Positions 41,185 through 52,109 of a DNA stretch of 64,000 bases are shown here, one piece after another (within the stretch, counting starts at the first letter, position 1; each line of letters opens with the position of its first letter). Origin of the DNA: Cristatella mucedo (Eukaryota > Bryozoa > Phylactolaemata > Cristatellidae); the NCBI GenBank assembly GCA_009760855.2, contig WPIO01000007.1, forward strand, positions 4,552,001-4,616,000, read 5' to 3'. Below the pieces are notes generated by a model. It did no database searches and had not been told where the DNA came from. It saw only the letters and a list, made by a program, of their open reading frames with translations. A program made the translations under genes and the position numbers.

Positions 41185-42430
41185 TGATAACAACAATAAT
41201 AATTATAACAATTGACCATTCGTGTAGCACCCGAAGAGTACTTAATCTCTATCCAGGCACCTAATAACTTGCTGCAAAAGAGTCAGTACCCAAGGATTAG
41301 TGTCATGCGGGTATCAAGCATGCACAAGCAAACGGCTAACATGTTTAGGTAAGCATGCTAAAGTGAACACGAAGAAACCCACTGCTTCATCAAAAATTTC
41401 AATCGAGAACTAGGGTCGGCAAATTGGCCATATGCTGATGAGTACGTGGTACAAGAGCACAGCATAGGAGCAAGCAGTTTGGATAGGCAGGTTGGATAGG
41501 CTGGAGCCAAAGAATGGAGTGACCTAAAAGTGAGCGACAAAACCCTGAAGTCAATCCGTTGCTTGACTGGTAGCCAGTGCAGGTCGGTGAGAAGTGGTGT
41601 GATGTGGCAACTGCGACGCTCACGACAGACAAGCCTAGCTGCAGAGTTTTGCACCAGCTGTAAGCGCCTGATTGCACATGCCGGTAGGCCAGCAAGCAGT
41701 GAGTTACAGAAGTCAAGACGGGATGTCACAAATGTATGGACCAACTTAGATGTCTAATCCCTATCTAAACAAGCCCTAATTTTAGCAATGTTATGTATCT
41801 GAAATTAGGCAGACTTGACTGTGGAGCTGATGTGGTCGTCGAACGAAATGTCACTTTGGAACATGACACCAAGATTTCGTTCAGATTCAACAGGAGATAT
41901 GCTGGCAGAGCCGATTTTGTATGTTAGCCTTTCCAATTTCTGAATCACACTTGGTTTTGCCATCACTAGCAAGTTAGTTTTATCATCATTTAATATGAAA
42001 AAAATTGCTGCCATCCATGTGCGAATGTCATCAATACATACAGCAGGGGAGTTGAGAGAATTCGAGGTGCTCGAAGGATGGGAGAGATCAAAGCAAAGAT
42101 ACAACTGAGTGTCATCTGCATAGAAGTGGAAGCCTAGATTGTGCTTGGCAATCAAATTGGCAAGATGGAGAGTATAAACCGTGAAAAGAACCGAACCTAG
42201 CACGGAGCCCCGAGGTGCCCCATATTTCAGAGGTACCTCGGATGATCTTTGTCCATTCACGTCACTACTCTGGAGTCTCCTACTGAGATAGGACCTGGAC
42301 CATTGCAGAGCAGTGCCAGTGATGCCCAGGCGAGATTAAAGGTGCTCAAGAAGGACTTGATGATCGGTTGTATCAAAAGCTACCGAAATATTGATCAAAA
42401 GAAGCAGAGATACTCTACCTAAATCTGCTT
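41185..42430 (-). mobile_element. LINE A copy with YADD motif
   Basis: A second reference copy in tandem with the previous one. The tail is at 41190-41285. 41744-41358 encodes [20 protein letters not shown] and [20 protein letters not shown]. 42260-41805 encodes YGAPRGSVLGSVLF, LGFHFYADDTQLYLCF and LNDDKTNLLVMAKP. It ends against the hAT transposase remnant at about 42430. Confidence 0.9.
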
Positions 42431-43725
42431 TCCTAAGAAGGGCATGAGGATATTGATGAAATGGAAAATGTTGAAGCAGGTACGGACTTGGAAGTGATCA
42501 GCGATGATACATTAGAAGGAGACGTCGGTTACCACGATCTGCTCACGAAATCACGAAAGCTTGTCAAGATCATAAAAAAAAGTTTTCGAAACAATTTCTT
42601 TCAATCCAAAAGTAAAATCTGAGTTCGGACGCGAGATTGAACTGCATTTTGACGTGAAAACGCAGTGGAACTCAATCCAAAAAAGTTAGAACTCCAAGTA
42701 AAAACAGAAGTCGCCATCCACGAGACGCTAACCGATTTTAAGACGCTGGAAATGATTGAGACAATAGATTTTGATGCTCTCAAAGCTCTTCGAAAGGCAA
42801 TAGAACCAGTGAAACCTGTTGCTGAGAATGTAAATTGAGAAGACGCGACGCTGATGAATGCTGACACAATTTTATAATTCATGTTTAACAAGCTCACTAA
42901 CCTGAGAAATCACATTAGTACCAAGATTATGGAAACTTTGAAGTTTTGTATGTATGTATGTATGTATGTATGTATGTATCTCCGTCAGTAACTCCACAAA
43001 GTCATAAAGACCATGTGGGTGTTACGCAGGAGAGTTTTGTATAGCGCACTCACAGCCTAAGCGGCTTTCGGTACGCATTCGGTAGCTAACAGACTTTGTC
43101 TCACGCAACAAAGTTAAAGTGGGAAGCATAGCAGAGTTAGGAGAACAGTTGAGGTAGTGAGTAGCATAGAAGTAGCAGTTCAGGACCGCTGAAAAAGATG
43201 TGCCATAGTCGGCAGTTGGAGAGTAGATGTCATTGCGTAAGTTTTGCATTGAAGAGCGATAGAAAAAGGATATCATGACTCTTTGCCACAGTCTCAAAGA
43301 TCTTTCTTTCGAGCCGTCAGAAACTACGCTAAATATCGTAGGAAACATAGCGTCTCATCTATTTGGAGTCAACGATGTAGAAGTTGTCGTCGAAGAGTCG
43401 TCAAATGAGGCTGAACGTCTGAACGTGTCTTCAAGATGAATTGAATTTGTTGCTTTAAAAGCATGGATCATCAATCGCAGTCGGAGGGAAAGGCAGTTTC
43501 AAATGACTCTAGTTCGAGTTCGCGCTCTTCAGAAACTCTGCCCAGCGAAATGAAAATCTCCTGAAAAAAAATTGTACAACGAAATTCTACCCATTAAACC
43601 AACATCAACGGACGCTGAAAAAGATTTTTCTGCCTGTTAGAATTTCTGCACAGAATTAGGTCGCGTCTCTCAGACAAGTCACTTCGTGCACTGGTGCTCT
43701 TGAAATATTATCATAAAAAGTAAAA
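42430..43725 (+). pseudogene. hAT transposase pseudogene, split by a LINE B insertion
   Basis: The plus strand before the insert encodes LLTKSRKLVKIIKKS, FDVKTQWNSIQKKLEL (the conserved TRWNS-like block), MIETIDFDALKALRKAIEPV and NADTIL. After the insert it reads CIEER, KKDIMTLCHSLKDLS and, from about 43590, ILPIKPTSTDAEKDFSAC, then RSRLSDKSLRALVLLKYYHK and stop, which is the hAT C-terminal dimerisation domain. At least three in-frame stops and several frame shifts kill it. The N-terminal zinc finger and the first catalytic Asp region are missing. Confidence 0.85.
42949..43238 (-). mobile_element. LINE B 3' fragment inside the hAT pseudogene, with 8-bp target-site duplication
   Basis: The insert starts (in plus coordinates) with (TATG)n, then CTCCGTCAGTAACTCCACAA, and ends near GTAGATGTCATTGCGT. 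AAGTTTTG flanks it on both sides (42941-42948 and 43239-43246). Removing insert and one duplicate rejoins the transposase frame. It is 5'-truncated, as is usual for LINEs. Confidence 0.9.
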
Positions 43726-43729
43726 ATGT

Positions 43730-44590
43730 ATGGATTAAAAATATTACATATCATGAAAGATATATTATAAATCGGTGTTTGTCAAAACATAAGCTATTGA
43801 CAGTAAAATTAATGAAAAAATAAAAAGTACAAACAGCTGTCTCTTGAAAAATGGAAACAGTAAACAATCATTTCTCAAAATTACTGTTTTTCAGAAACCC
43901 TAATCGCCACCAGTGTCGCTGGTTGTGGTACTAGCTTAGGTGCCATTTCGGCAACGATTTATAGTCCAAGTAAGCAATTTAAACTTTGCATATATCCGAG
44001 AGCTCCGGTAACTCGAAATACACGTGCGGGACAAAAGCGCACCGACAGAAGCCCGCGAAACAACGTCAAGCGTGCAGGGGAACAAAATGACGCCAAAAAA
44101 TGTGAGCAAAAATAATTTTAAGGAATCTTAGTTTAAATTGATTCTTATAAATAAACTATTTTATTAGAGAAAATTAATACTTAGTATAACTCATACCGAA
44201 TTACACTATATGCCAGCTTTTAAATAAGTTAATATTTATTTAATTTTATTTTGAAATGGTGTAGTTATATTTTGAAAGAACGAGTTAATATAGTCTAAAA
44301 ATATTAATCATTTTTTTAATACAACGCTCAAATTGTTCGCGATTTTCGAAGATTATCTTCCGCTAGGGCTGTTATATTTGTTCCTGTATAGGTTTTTTAG
44401 TTCATTGTAGTTTTAATTTGACAAACTTAAATTTATTTGCATTTTAGGTAAACCTTTACAAAATTTACATACGGAGTTATTATTAATTATATTTTAATGG
44501 GATTTTTATAGTTGCATAGCAGAAATCGCCCTAGTAACGCGTGACGTAACTGGTCATACTATTGTTACTGCCAAGCTAGCCGTACAATGC
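43730..44590. other. AT-rich intergenic DNA without recognised features
   Basis: Strongly AT-rich; no frame or repeat family recognised. Confidence 0.4.
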
Positions 44591-44883
44591 AATATTGTTT
44601 TTATTATGTATGCATTATTGTTCGGCGGCTGCGGCAGCGGCGAGCTTTGCAGTTTGGTCCCACGGAAGTTCGGTCCCGCTCGACGCCGCCTGGCACTTGT
44701 TCGTACCCGTCAAAGCGGGCGCGCGCTACGGCTACGCGCTACGGCGTTCCTGCAAATGAGCGCTAAGCCTCAAAGGTCTACTGAGTATAACTCGACCCCA
44801 AGAGGTCTAGTTATGCCCTAATACGCACTAATTTAAGCGCGGAATACGAGCAAGGATGGATTTAGGTGGCGGAGGCGCAGCCC

Positions 44884-45082
44884 GCCCTAAACCCTAAAAA
44901 CCAAACCCTAAAACCTTAAGAATTAAACCCTAAAGCCCTACACCATAAACTCTAAGCCCTAAACCCTAAAACCCTACACCATAAACTCTAAACTCTAAAC
45001 CCTAAACCCTAAAACCCTAAACCCTAAAACCCTAAACCCTAAAACCCTAAACCCTAAAAACCCTAAACAATAAACCCTAAAA
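44884..45082. repeat. Telomere-like array of CCCTAAA/CCCTAAAA units
   Basis: About 200 bp of heterogeneous units, mostly CCCTAAA alternating with CCCTAAAA and interspersed with CTCTAAA and CATAAA variants. The G-rich strand is TTTAGGG/TTTTAGGG, not the TTAGGG typical of animals. The 3' part (44990-45065) is most regular. Confidence 0.9.
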
Positions 45083-45089
45083 ATTTAAC

Positions 45090-46290
45090 TCTTAAACAAT
45101 ATACCGTGGTAATCGTCCTACCCCAGGCGGGAAAACGTCCAGGGGGAAATGTCCGTACCCCGTTATTATCTGTTGCTGTGTTAGGAATTGCTCTACTGCC
45201 TTACAAGGCTACCATTAATTTTGGTTCAATGAAAATTGGTCAGTTTGCTATGCCTGCTCGTACGAAGTACTATAAGTTATATTTGTCATCGTTATGGATC
45301 TGCCCTAAATTAGCCCATGAATTTATATTGTGACCATGCTGGCGTTACAGAAGACAAAGAGCATTTGCATGCCTGCGCACATTTAGTGGTTCTACTACCA
45401 GTGGTTAGCTGATCTTCAGAGTGCTCTCTATTGATTACCATCATTTCACAGCAGCAGCGTTCGCCGCCCGGACGTGAGCTCCAAGTACTCCACGCAAACA
45501 CTCTCTGCTTGTGGAAACGTCGTAGTAGATAGCCGCTCCACGCGCTTGCAACAGTTAGTAACAGGAGTAATAAAATTTGTGGAGATTCCAAATTGTTTCT
45601 AACTACTTCGGCACTATTATTCGAACTCAAACATTATGCCGCAAAGTCTGATCATCAGTGAGCAAATTGATGAGGACTTTGTCTGAAGCACGCATTTCAA
45701 GTTAGGTGAGCGCGAGACGCTCATTAATCCTGGGAATCGTAGTTAGCAGTGCTGGAAAGCTGAATGGGCAGCTGATTGCGCCACGTTACGTCAATAGCGC
45801 TCGGGGGATTGGGCTAAAAAGAAAGCTTCTGGTTATCGAATCACTGAGGTGGCGTTGCTACCGTGCCTGCTTAGCTCAAACTAGAAGCAGGATTCAATGG
45901 AATCAATATCCAAGACAAGATCCTCATCCAATCAGTCAGCAATCGGTTTACAGCGATACCGCTTTTACTAGATTGTATGAACGCAGGTGCAATGCAGCCA
46001 AACGGCAGTGCATGAGCATCAGGTGTTGTCCACGGTGTGCGCTTGAAATAAGAAAATTAGGGAAAGCTGAAATTGTTTTGAAGCCAGACGCAGCGAGTGG
46101 GTAAAGGGAATGCGAAGGTCATTGGTTCCTTGGCTTTTACTGTTATCGTGGTGAACGAGGTGACCTTTCTTTTGCCGCTTTTGATTCTCGCCCTTTGATT
46201 TGCCGCTTTTGATAAGCTATTACTGTTGTAAGTTGGTTCGAGACTGTGATTAAGACAACTGATGATATTTTGGATTGGTGCACTGATCTT
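45090..46290. other. Intergenic DNA without recognised features
   Basis: Two moderate frames (45310-45630 minus and 45706-46104 plus) have no recognisable domain and are left unannotated. Confidence 0.4.
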
Positions 46291-46293
46291 GAT

Positions 46294-46446
46294 CAACCTG
46301 GTTTGGCCCAGTGGTTAAGGCACACGCCTTTAATGACCGAGGTCTAAGTGAATGCATTTGATGGCCAAAGTCATGAGCTCGAGCCCCGTGGCATATGCGA
46401 AAGTGCCTGATTAGAGAATAAGTTTTCTCATGGTGCTATGCAAATG

Positions 46447-46498
<52 letters not shown>

Positions 46499-46500
46499 CA
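46294..46500 (+). mobile_element. SINE1 copy, long-spacer form, ending in (TA)n
   Basis: CCTGGTTTGGCCCAGTGGTT (A box region), a spacer with TGCATTTGATGGCC, AGTCATGAGCTCGAGCCCC (B box), and a tail GTGCCTGATTAGAGAATAAG, then TTTTCTCATGGTGC. It runs into a 48-bp TA array (46449-46496), suggesting the array grew from the SINE's AT-rich end. Confidence 0.83.
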
Positions 46501-46504
46501 ATCT

Positions 46505-47235
46505 ATTTGGTATTGGTTTCACAAATACACTTCATATTATGGTCAGTAGTTAGGCGTGTCGTGCATGACCGGCGGCTCGTGCTTCGAGTAAGTACTGTGC
46601 ATCAACTTGTGCGGTTCGCCTATGGATGACTGATTGCAAGATTTCGATCTCTGCTCTAGCGTGTTAACCATCTATCATGATTACAACCAGTTTCGATTTG
46701 CAAAACCGGCATTTTTAAAAGTAAATTCGTGGTATATTATTTGTTGACTGAGTGTCCGATGTCTGATAGTTGGTATAAGATGTAGTAAAGAATTTGGCTA
46801 CACTTTCAAAAATAGCTACAGACACTGACAATTAGGACATGTATTAATAGAGTAACAAAAGCTGATACAGGCAGTCATATATCGGTCGATACCGGCCAAT
46901 TATCAGTAGTTTTGGATCAATTCTTGTGCTTTCTATAGCACGATCATTATCACCAGCTGGCGTCGGGTGCATTGCCTTCGTTTGGCATATCTGGGAAGCA
47001 TGTTGTAATACAGGATAAAGGATTTGCATCCATTTTTAGCCATAAAACAAGAGATTTCGCACGGTTTTGCCGTACTTTATTTGGCCCTATTCAGTATATT
47101 GGTGGGTTGCTCCAAAGCCTTCTTCTTTCTATAATTTTGAAGCCAGACCTTTTATTGGTTTGAAAGGGAACTAAGTTGACTTCGCGGTCGTCCAGCCGAG
47201 TGTGCTCTGTCTTATCTACTCTCAAGCACATATGA
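46505..47235. other. Intergenic DNA without recognised features
   Basis: Nothing supported. Confidence 0.4.
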
Positions 47236-47254
47236 ACGCTTGCTAAAGCCTCCT

Positions 47255-47700
47255 ACTATACTTGTCTACCAACAAATGTTGGTTAGGTGCTCACAGTTGG
47301 TGCAAAACTCTGCAGCTAAGCTCATCTGTCTTGAGCGTCGCAATGGCCACATCACACAACTTTCCGGCGACCTGCGCTGGCTCCCAGTCAAGCACCGCAT
47401 CGAATTCCTTCACTTTTCTCCATGTACTCAACCTCTGGGAAAAGTAACTTGGCCTCATGGATTAAGCTCTCATTTTTATGCAGACTATACTAAGCTGTAG
47501 TTGCCACTTAAACCGTCGGATTCTGCTGCAGTGTCCGATAAACTCAATTCTTGCCTTCATGACATTAGATCCTGGATGTCGGCTAATCTCCTTAAACTCA
47601 ACGACGATAAAACAGAACTGCTGCTCATAGGACTTTCACTTTTATACCGACGATACTGTGAGCGTGACCAGCTTTGTTGTAGATGGAAAAATTAAAATAG
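47255..47700 (+). mobile_element. Chimeric LINE A / LINE B fragment
   Basis: 47280-47405 encodes [19 protein letters not shown] and LRWLPVKHRIEF (LINE A, near its C-terminus). It then switches to TQPLGKVTWPHGLSSHFYAD and SDKLNSCLHDIRSWM, LKLNDDKTELLLIG (LINE B RT core). The order is reversed with respect to an intact RT, so two fragments have been joined. Confidence 0.75.
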
Positions 47701-47704
47701 GTTG

Positions 47705-48685
47705 ATTTGTGAAACCACTAAGAAATCTTGACTGATGATTCTATTTTATCTCTCCTTGACAGCAACCACTTAAACGCTTCGTGGTCCTAAAATAAGAGTG
47801 AACTTTGTGCCCGTAAGGTGTTCCTTTAGCTTCTAGACTATTGCAAGATATTCCAGCTATGTGTCCGAATACTGATGAACATTTAGCAACCATGAGCGTT
47901 TAGCTCCCCGCCACCGAAAGCGGCCAGAAGGCGACGGCCACAATCAGCAGGTCACGAATCACCCCAACTGCCACAATCAGCTCTACAAAAAACTAAACCG
48001 AATTATTTAATTCGTCAGATGTCACGACCAATCTCTTGCACCGATCAGGTAAGCGCGATATCACTTCGGCCACAAATACGTTCTTCAGGTGCTCGAATGC
48101 AGCGGTGCAATTAGGACTATTGAACTCAGATGCAAACATAACCCTATGAATTTTCTGTAGAAGCTGGCAAGCCCTCCTCTAAGAGGTAACGGGGAGTCTG
48201 AAGCTCTGTCGCTAGTCACGACCTTTACCATTCGGGCTGTTGGTGTATGTGAGTCGCATCCCCAATAGATGCTGGTCTTCTAGGTTCGGGATGGTATCAC
48301 CCCCGTAACAGCGTGCTGTATATAGGACTGGACCAGGTCAGTGCGTTTGTCGTAGCGACTTAAGAGTCAAGTGGTAAAATATCGAGACTCGCAGCGACGT
48401 TGTCAGCCCTCTCAAATAAAGTTCGGTACATCCATCAGCTCAAACTTAAGCTCGGTCCAGGGCGTGATAGCGACCCCAGTAAATGAAGCAATATCGCGAC
48501 CAACACAGCGAAGTCAACTACTTATTGTGGACCACGGCACACCTAACCAGCATTTGGCAAGGCTTACGACGTGTGGCTTGGCCGTAAGTTGGACTCACTA
48601 GGGTTTGGCGTTTCACTAGGGCTGGTGCGGCACATATACAGCTCCCTGTGGTTGTCGAGTAGACTGTATTGCATTAACGACATTG
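47705..48685. other. Intergenic DNA without recognised features
   Basis: Nothing firmly supported; a weak resemblance to 5S rRNA at 48250-48320 is rejected separately. Confidence 0.4.
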
Positions 48686-48689
48686 AATC

Positions 48690-48815
48690 GTTATATCAAG
48701 TCAAGGGTTCCTCTGATTGCAGTGTTCTGATTTTGTCACTGACTTATAGGTCTCTCCATTTTCTGGCTTCAGACTACCTATCAGAACTATTCCCTAACTA
48801 GGCTAGGCGTAGTAA
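48690..48815 (+). mobile_element. Short LINE A fragment
   Basis: Plus-strand LILSLTYRSLHFLASDYLSE resembles [20 protein letters not shown] of LINE A. It is 5'- and 3'-truncated. Confidence 0.6.
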
Positions 48816-49070
48816 CGTCCGCTTTCCTTGACCTGACTTGACGTAGTTTAAAAAGAAGTTAAAAACGCACCAGCGCCTCACAGCATTTGCTGGTTTCTTG
48901 TGACTGGTTCTTTGTGTGGCCGGCAGGTGTCAGTCACATGGCCCGCCGCCGCCGCCGCCGCCGCGACGTCCGCCGTCTACGGGCGAGCGACGCGTCGCTC
49001 TCGCTGCGCCGAGTCGCTCGATCGGCGCGATCTCGCGAGCGCTCGAGCGCGCTCGAGATGGAAAAGCCAG

Positions 49071-50612
49071 TCAGGACGCACACCTGTATTGCCCAAGCAG
49101 TATCTTGCGAAAAGCTTTGCGGAAATCTGGGCTGAAAATAGTGTAGATTATAGGGTTAAGTGCACTGTTGCAGTAGCCGAGCCAGTTGACCAGGTCGAGC
49201 ACGGTCTCGGGCACCTGGCAGCCGCCGCGGCAGAGCGGCATCAGAGCGGCGAACACGAAGAAGGGCAGCCAGCAGACGACGAAGATGCCAGTGATGACGA
49301 GGAGCGTGCGCAAGGCGCGCCGCTCTCGCTTCACGGCCACCTTCTCGCTGCGACGCGCCGCCGGATCGTCCGCGCCGGCGCCGCTGCCGCCGCTACCGGC
49401 GGCGGCGGCGGCGGACGAATTGCCGAGGCGGCGGCCGCCTGCGGGCGCGCGGCTGATGAGTGGCGAGCTCACGAGCTCGCGAGTCGACGAGCCGACGCCT
49501 GCTCGGCGGCGACGGGGCTTCCTCTGCGGCGGCTTCCTCTTGGACGGCGCGCGCTCAGCCGCCTCCGCCGCGGCGGTAGGAGCGACGACTTCACAGTTGT
49601 CGAGCGGCTGGACGTCTTCGCAGCGAAACGTCGTGGCCGTCGCTGGCTCGCGCGGCCGCGGCTGGAGCAGCTTCGTCGTCGGCGCCGCCACCGCCGCAGC
49701 GCGGCCGCAGTCGCCGCCGCCGTTCGGATGACTCGGCGTCGCCCGCGACGCCTTCGCACTGTCGGCGGCTGCTGCGGCTGCTGCGGCTGCGGCCGCGGCG
49801 GGGTTCGGCTCCGAGGCACGACTGTGCAGCCGACTCAGCAGCCGCTCGCGAACGCGCCGACGCACGAGAAAAAAGATCTTCCCGTAGATCGCTATGATGA
49901 CGAGCAGAGGCGCGTAGAAGGCGAGCACGGTCGAGTAGATCGTGTAGCCGATGTCCTGGCTGATGCGGCACACGCCGTCGTCGCCGTACTCGTTGCGCCA
50001 CTCGAACAGCGGCGGGATGCAGACGCACGCCGCCACTCCCCAGGCGAGCGTGACCATGGCGCAGAAGACCAGCGACTGGCGCTTGCCAACCCTCTGCGCA
50101 TACTCGACGTCGGTGACCGTCCAGTAGCGGTCGACGGCGATGGCGACCAGGTGCAGAATGGACGCCGTGCAGAAGAGGACGTCGACGAACACGAAGAAGT
50201 CGCACATGGCCTGACCAAACGGCCAGGCGACGGTGATGAGCTTGACGGCGGTGAGCGGCATCACCAGGACGGCGACGAGCAGGTCGGCGACGGCGAGCGA
50301 GCCGATCAGACGGTTGGCCAGCGTCTTGTGAAGGACCTTCTCGCGAGCGACGGCCAGCACGACGAACACGTTGCCGACGACGGTGCAGAGAATGATGACG
50401 CACAGCAGTATGGCGACGGTCGCGCGGTACGTCAAGTCGCTGGCGACGGCGGATGCGAGATCGCCGCCTTTGCCGGCGCTGCTGCAGTTAGGCTCCGATC
50501 GGGAGCAGTTCAGCCACTGCACGGCGGCGGTGGCTGCGGCGGCGCCGCCGCCGCCGGTCGACGAAACTTCGAGCGAGCCGCCCGCGGTCGTTTGATTGCC
50601 ACGCGCTTCCAT
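49071..50612 (-). CDS. Class A biogenic-amine GPCR, serotonin (5-HT1-like) receptor, intronless
   Basis: This is a single open frame of 513 residues. Seven membrane segments lie at about 63-88, 99-124, 137-160, 180-203, 222-249, 434-459 and 470-491. Ligand-site Asp144 (position 3.32) lies in DVLFCTASILHLVAIAVDRY, with the DRY motif at 161-163. Cys137 and Cys215 can form the extracellular disulphide. TM5 has YTIYSTVLAFYAPL, with Ser227/Thr228 and Ala231 as in 5-HT1-type receptors. TM6 has CWLPFF (447-452), TM7 NSALNPIIY with NPIIY at 486-490, and Cys511 could be palmitoylated. N-glycosylation sequons NQT, NCS and NCS are in the N-terminus. The third intracellular loop is long (about 180 residues) with a 13-Ala run (272-284 region) and many Arg/Pro. 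Tyramine/octopamine receptors are the main alternative. I chose ATG 50612 because it starts just before the sequons; the frame also has an ATG at 50735. Confidence 0.93.
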   Translation of the reverse strand: MEARGNQTTAGGSLEVSSTGGGGAAAATAAVQWLNCSRSEPNCSSAGKGGDLASAVASDLTYRATVAILLCVIILCTVVGNVFVVLAVAREKVLHKTLANRLIGSLAVADLLVAVLVMPLTAVKLITVAWPFGQAMCDFFVFVDVLFCTASILHLVAIAVDRYWTVTDVEYAQRVGKRQSLVFCAMVTLAWGVAACVCIPPLFEWRNEYGDDGVCRISQDIGYTIYSTVLAFYAPLLVIIAIYGKIFFLVRRRVRERLLSRLHSRASEPNPAAAAAAAAAAAADSAKASRATPSHPNGGGDCGRAAAVAAPTTKLLQPRPREPATATTFRCEDVQPLDNCEVVAPTAAAEAAERAPSKRKPPQRKPRRRRAGVGSSTRELVSSPLISRAPAGGRRLGNSSAAAAAGSGGSGAGADDPAARRSEKVAVKRERRALRTLLVITGIFVVCWLPFFVFAALMPLCRGGCQVPETVLDLVNWLGYCNSALNPIIYTIFSPDFRKAFRKILLGQYRCAS

Positions 50613-50787
50613 CGGCGTTCTTCTATCGCACTCGAAACGGGCCGAACGTAGCCGAAATCTAGCTGCAGTCGGCCGCCAGCACGACCTTCGATCATGGTCC
50701 TGGCGAAAGAGGACGATTAAACGTGTCAAATGCACGCGCCGCTACGGCTAACTCGCTTGCTTAAGCATGTCGCTTTGAAAGACGGGG

Positions 50788-50816
50788 AGCGAGAGAGAGG
50801 GAGGAGGAGGAGCGAA
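50788..50816. repeat. Purine-rich tract upstream of the GPCR
   Basis: A GAGCGAGAGAGAGGGAGGAG-like tract about 180 bp upstream of the chosen GPCR start. It could be in the 5'UTR or promoter; no function can be read from it. Confidence 0.5.
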
Positions 50817-51039
50817 GGAGTCGCCACGAGTCGCTAGGCGACGCCACAAGCCCGCGTAATTGCGCCCGACGATCAATCGAGGTCACGAATAGCGTATTAA
50901 GTGCACGCTCGGCGAGTAGAGAGCAGCGTGCCATACCGGTCTCACTTGGCTCGCGTGCACGAGTCTACTCGCGCTGTTTATGACCTCCGCGCTCCTCCAC
51001 CGCGCTCGCATACCACCCGGTTCTCAGCGTTCAATCGTG

Positions 51040-51420
51040 TCGCCGCTACTAAACTGAAGGCTTTTGATTATCGGGCCTTCTTATCGTATGCACCAAAGGC
51101 CTAGAACGTGCTTTGTCTGTCGTTGCCACCTGAATGATCTTTGCTTCATTTAAGGCTCAGCTACAGACCCACCCGTTCCGTTCAGTTCCCTCAATTCTAT
51201 TTCCTTCTCACATCTTTCTTTTTCGCTGAGCTTGCTTTGCATGCTTTGCATGCTTACCTGCGCGTGATTCAGTGCATATTTCTACAGCGATATCCTACTA
51301 AAACGTTGACCTGAGTGCCTTATCGTGTGCTTCTGCATGATGGTCCAAGTATGACATTCACTTGCTTTTGCTTGCTTGTGTAATAATTATAGCGCTCATT
51401 TGATTGACCCGTGGCTATTG
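51040..51420 (+). mobile_element. LINE-like 3' fragment, family uncertain
   Basis: Plus-strand translation near 51050-51180 gives AFDYRAFLSYAPKA followed, after a frame change, by WNVLCLSLPPE and LRLSYRPTR. This resembles the 'SYxxAxPxxWNxLPxxIR' terminus of CR1/L2-like RTs. No typical tail is seen. Confidence 0.4.
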
Positions 51421-51479
51421 CTTGTCTTGCAGTGAGCTGTAGACCTCATGGATTGAGATTCATCTATCTTAAAACGGTA

Positions 51480-52100
51480 TTAAAATGACTTATGGTGTAC
51501 AAATTTACAAGCGGGTTGTCGGCGGCTCACAACTTAATAGGGCTCGCTGTGACCCGGTCTCAGCAAGTGACCCTATCGGTGCCTCTTACATAATGGTTAG
51601 AACAGAACCGTTAAAGGCAGCAAGTGAAGATTCGGCAATAAATTCTGCACTACGAGAACGACAGAACCGAGCGTCAGTGACGAGTTGTGCGCAGAACGAT
51701 AGCGAAAGGCGGCGAGAACTTCTCGCTGTCTGCCTTTCGAGTAAAGTCAGACAGCGAGTTTCTACATCGACGACACGTGACCAATAGAAATAGACAGCTG
51801 GGTCATCGTGACCTTACTAAATCCACTGTTTTCGTAGGCGGCTCGAGTTCATCAGGACTGCTAAGATTAGCTCGGAGCTCCGCTAAGCTTCGCTTTGTAT
51901 GTGGCCACCCACTTAGGGACTTGCCATGGTGCTGAATGACTCTTGCGAACTCTTTTTACTGAGCACAGCAATGCTACGACAGCCAGTGATGGCACCGTCG
52001 CCACCTCCACTGTGCGCTTCTGACACAGCAGGGCCTTCTCAGTGGCAGAAAGCAGCGAAGCGGAGATTGTATCGCCTCGCCAAGTGGATAGTTAGTCACG
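51480..52100. other. Intergenic DNA without recognised features
   Basis: Nothing supported. Confidence 0.4.
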
Positions 52101-52109
52101 TGGGTAGTT

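Noticed and set aside
48140-48330. Possible 5S rRNA or rRNA-like pseudogene on the minus strand
   Set aside because: A short stretch (TTCTAGGTTCGGGATGGTAT) resembles the complement of bacterial-type 5S rRNA, but the rest does not align and pairing partners are missing.
48900-50651. 583-codon open frame on the plus strand
   Set aside because: It is antisense to the GPCR and open only because of the high GC content and codon bias of that exon. It has no domain, whereas the minus strand has all seven-helix motifs.
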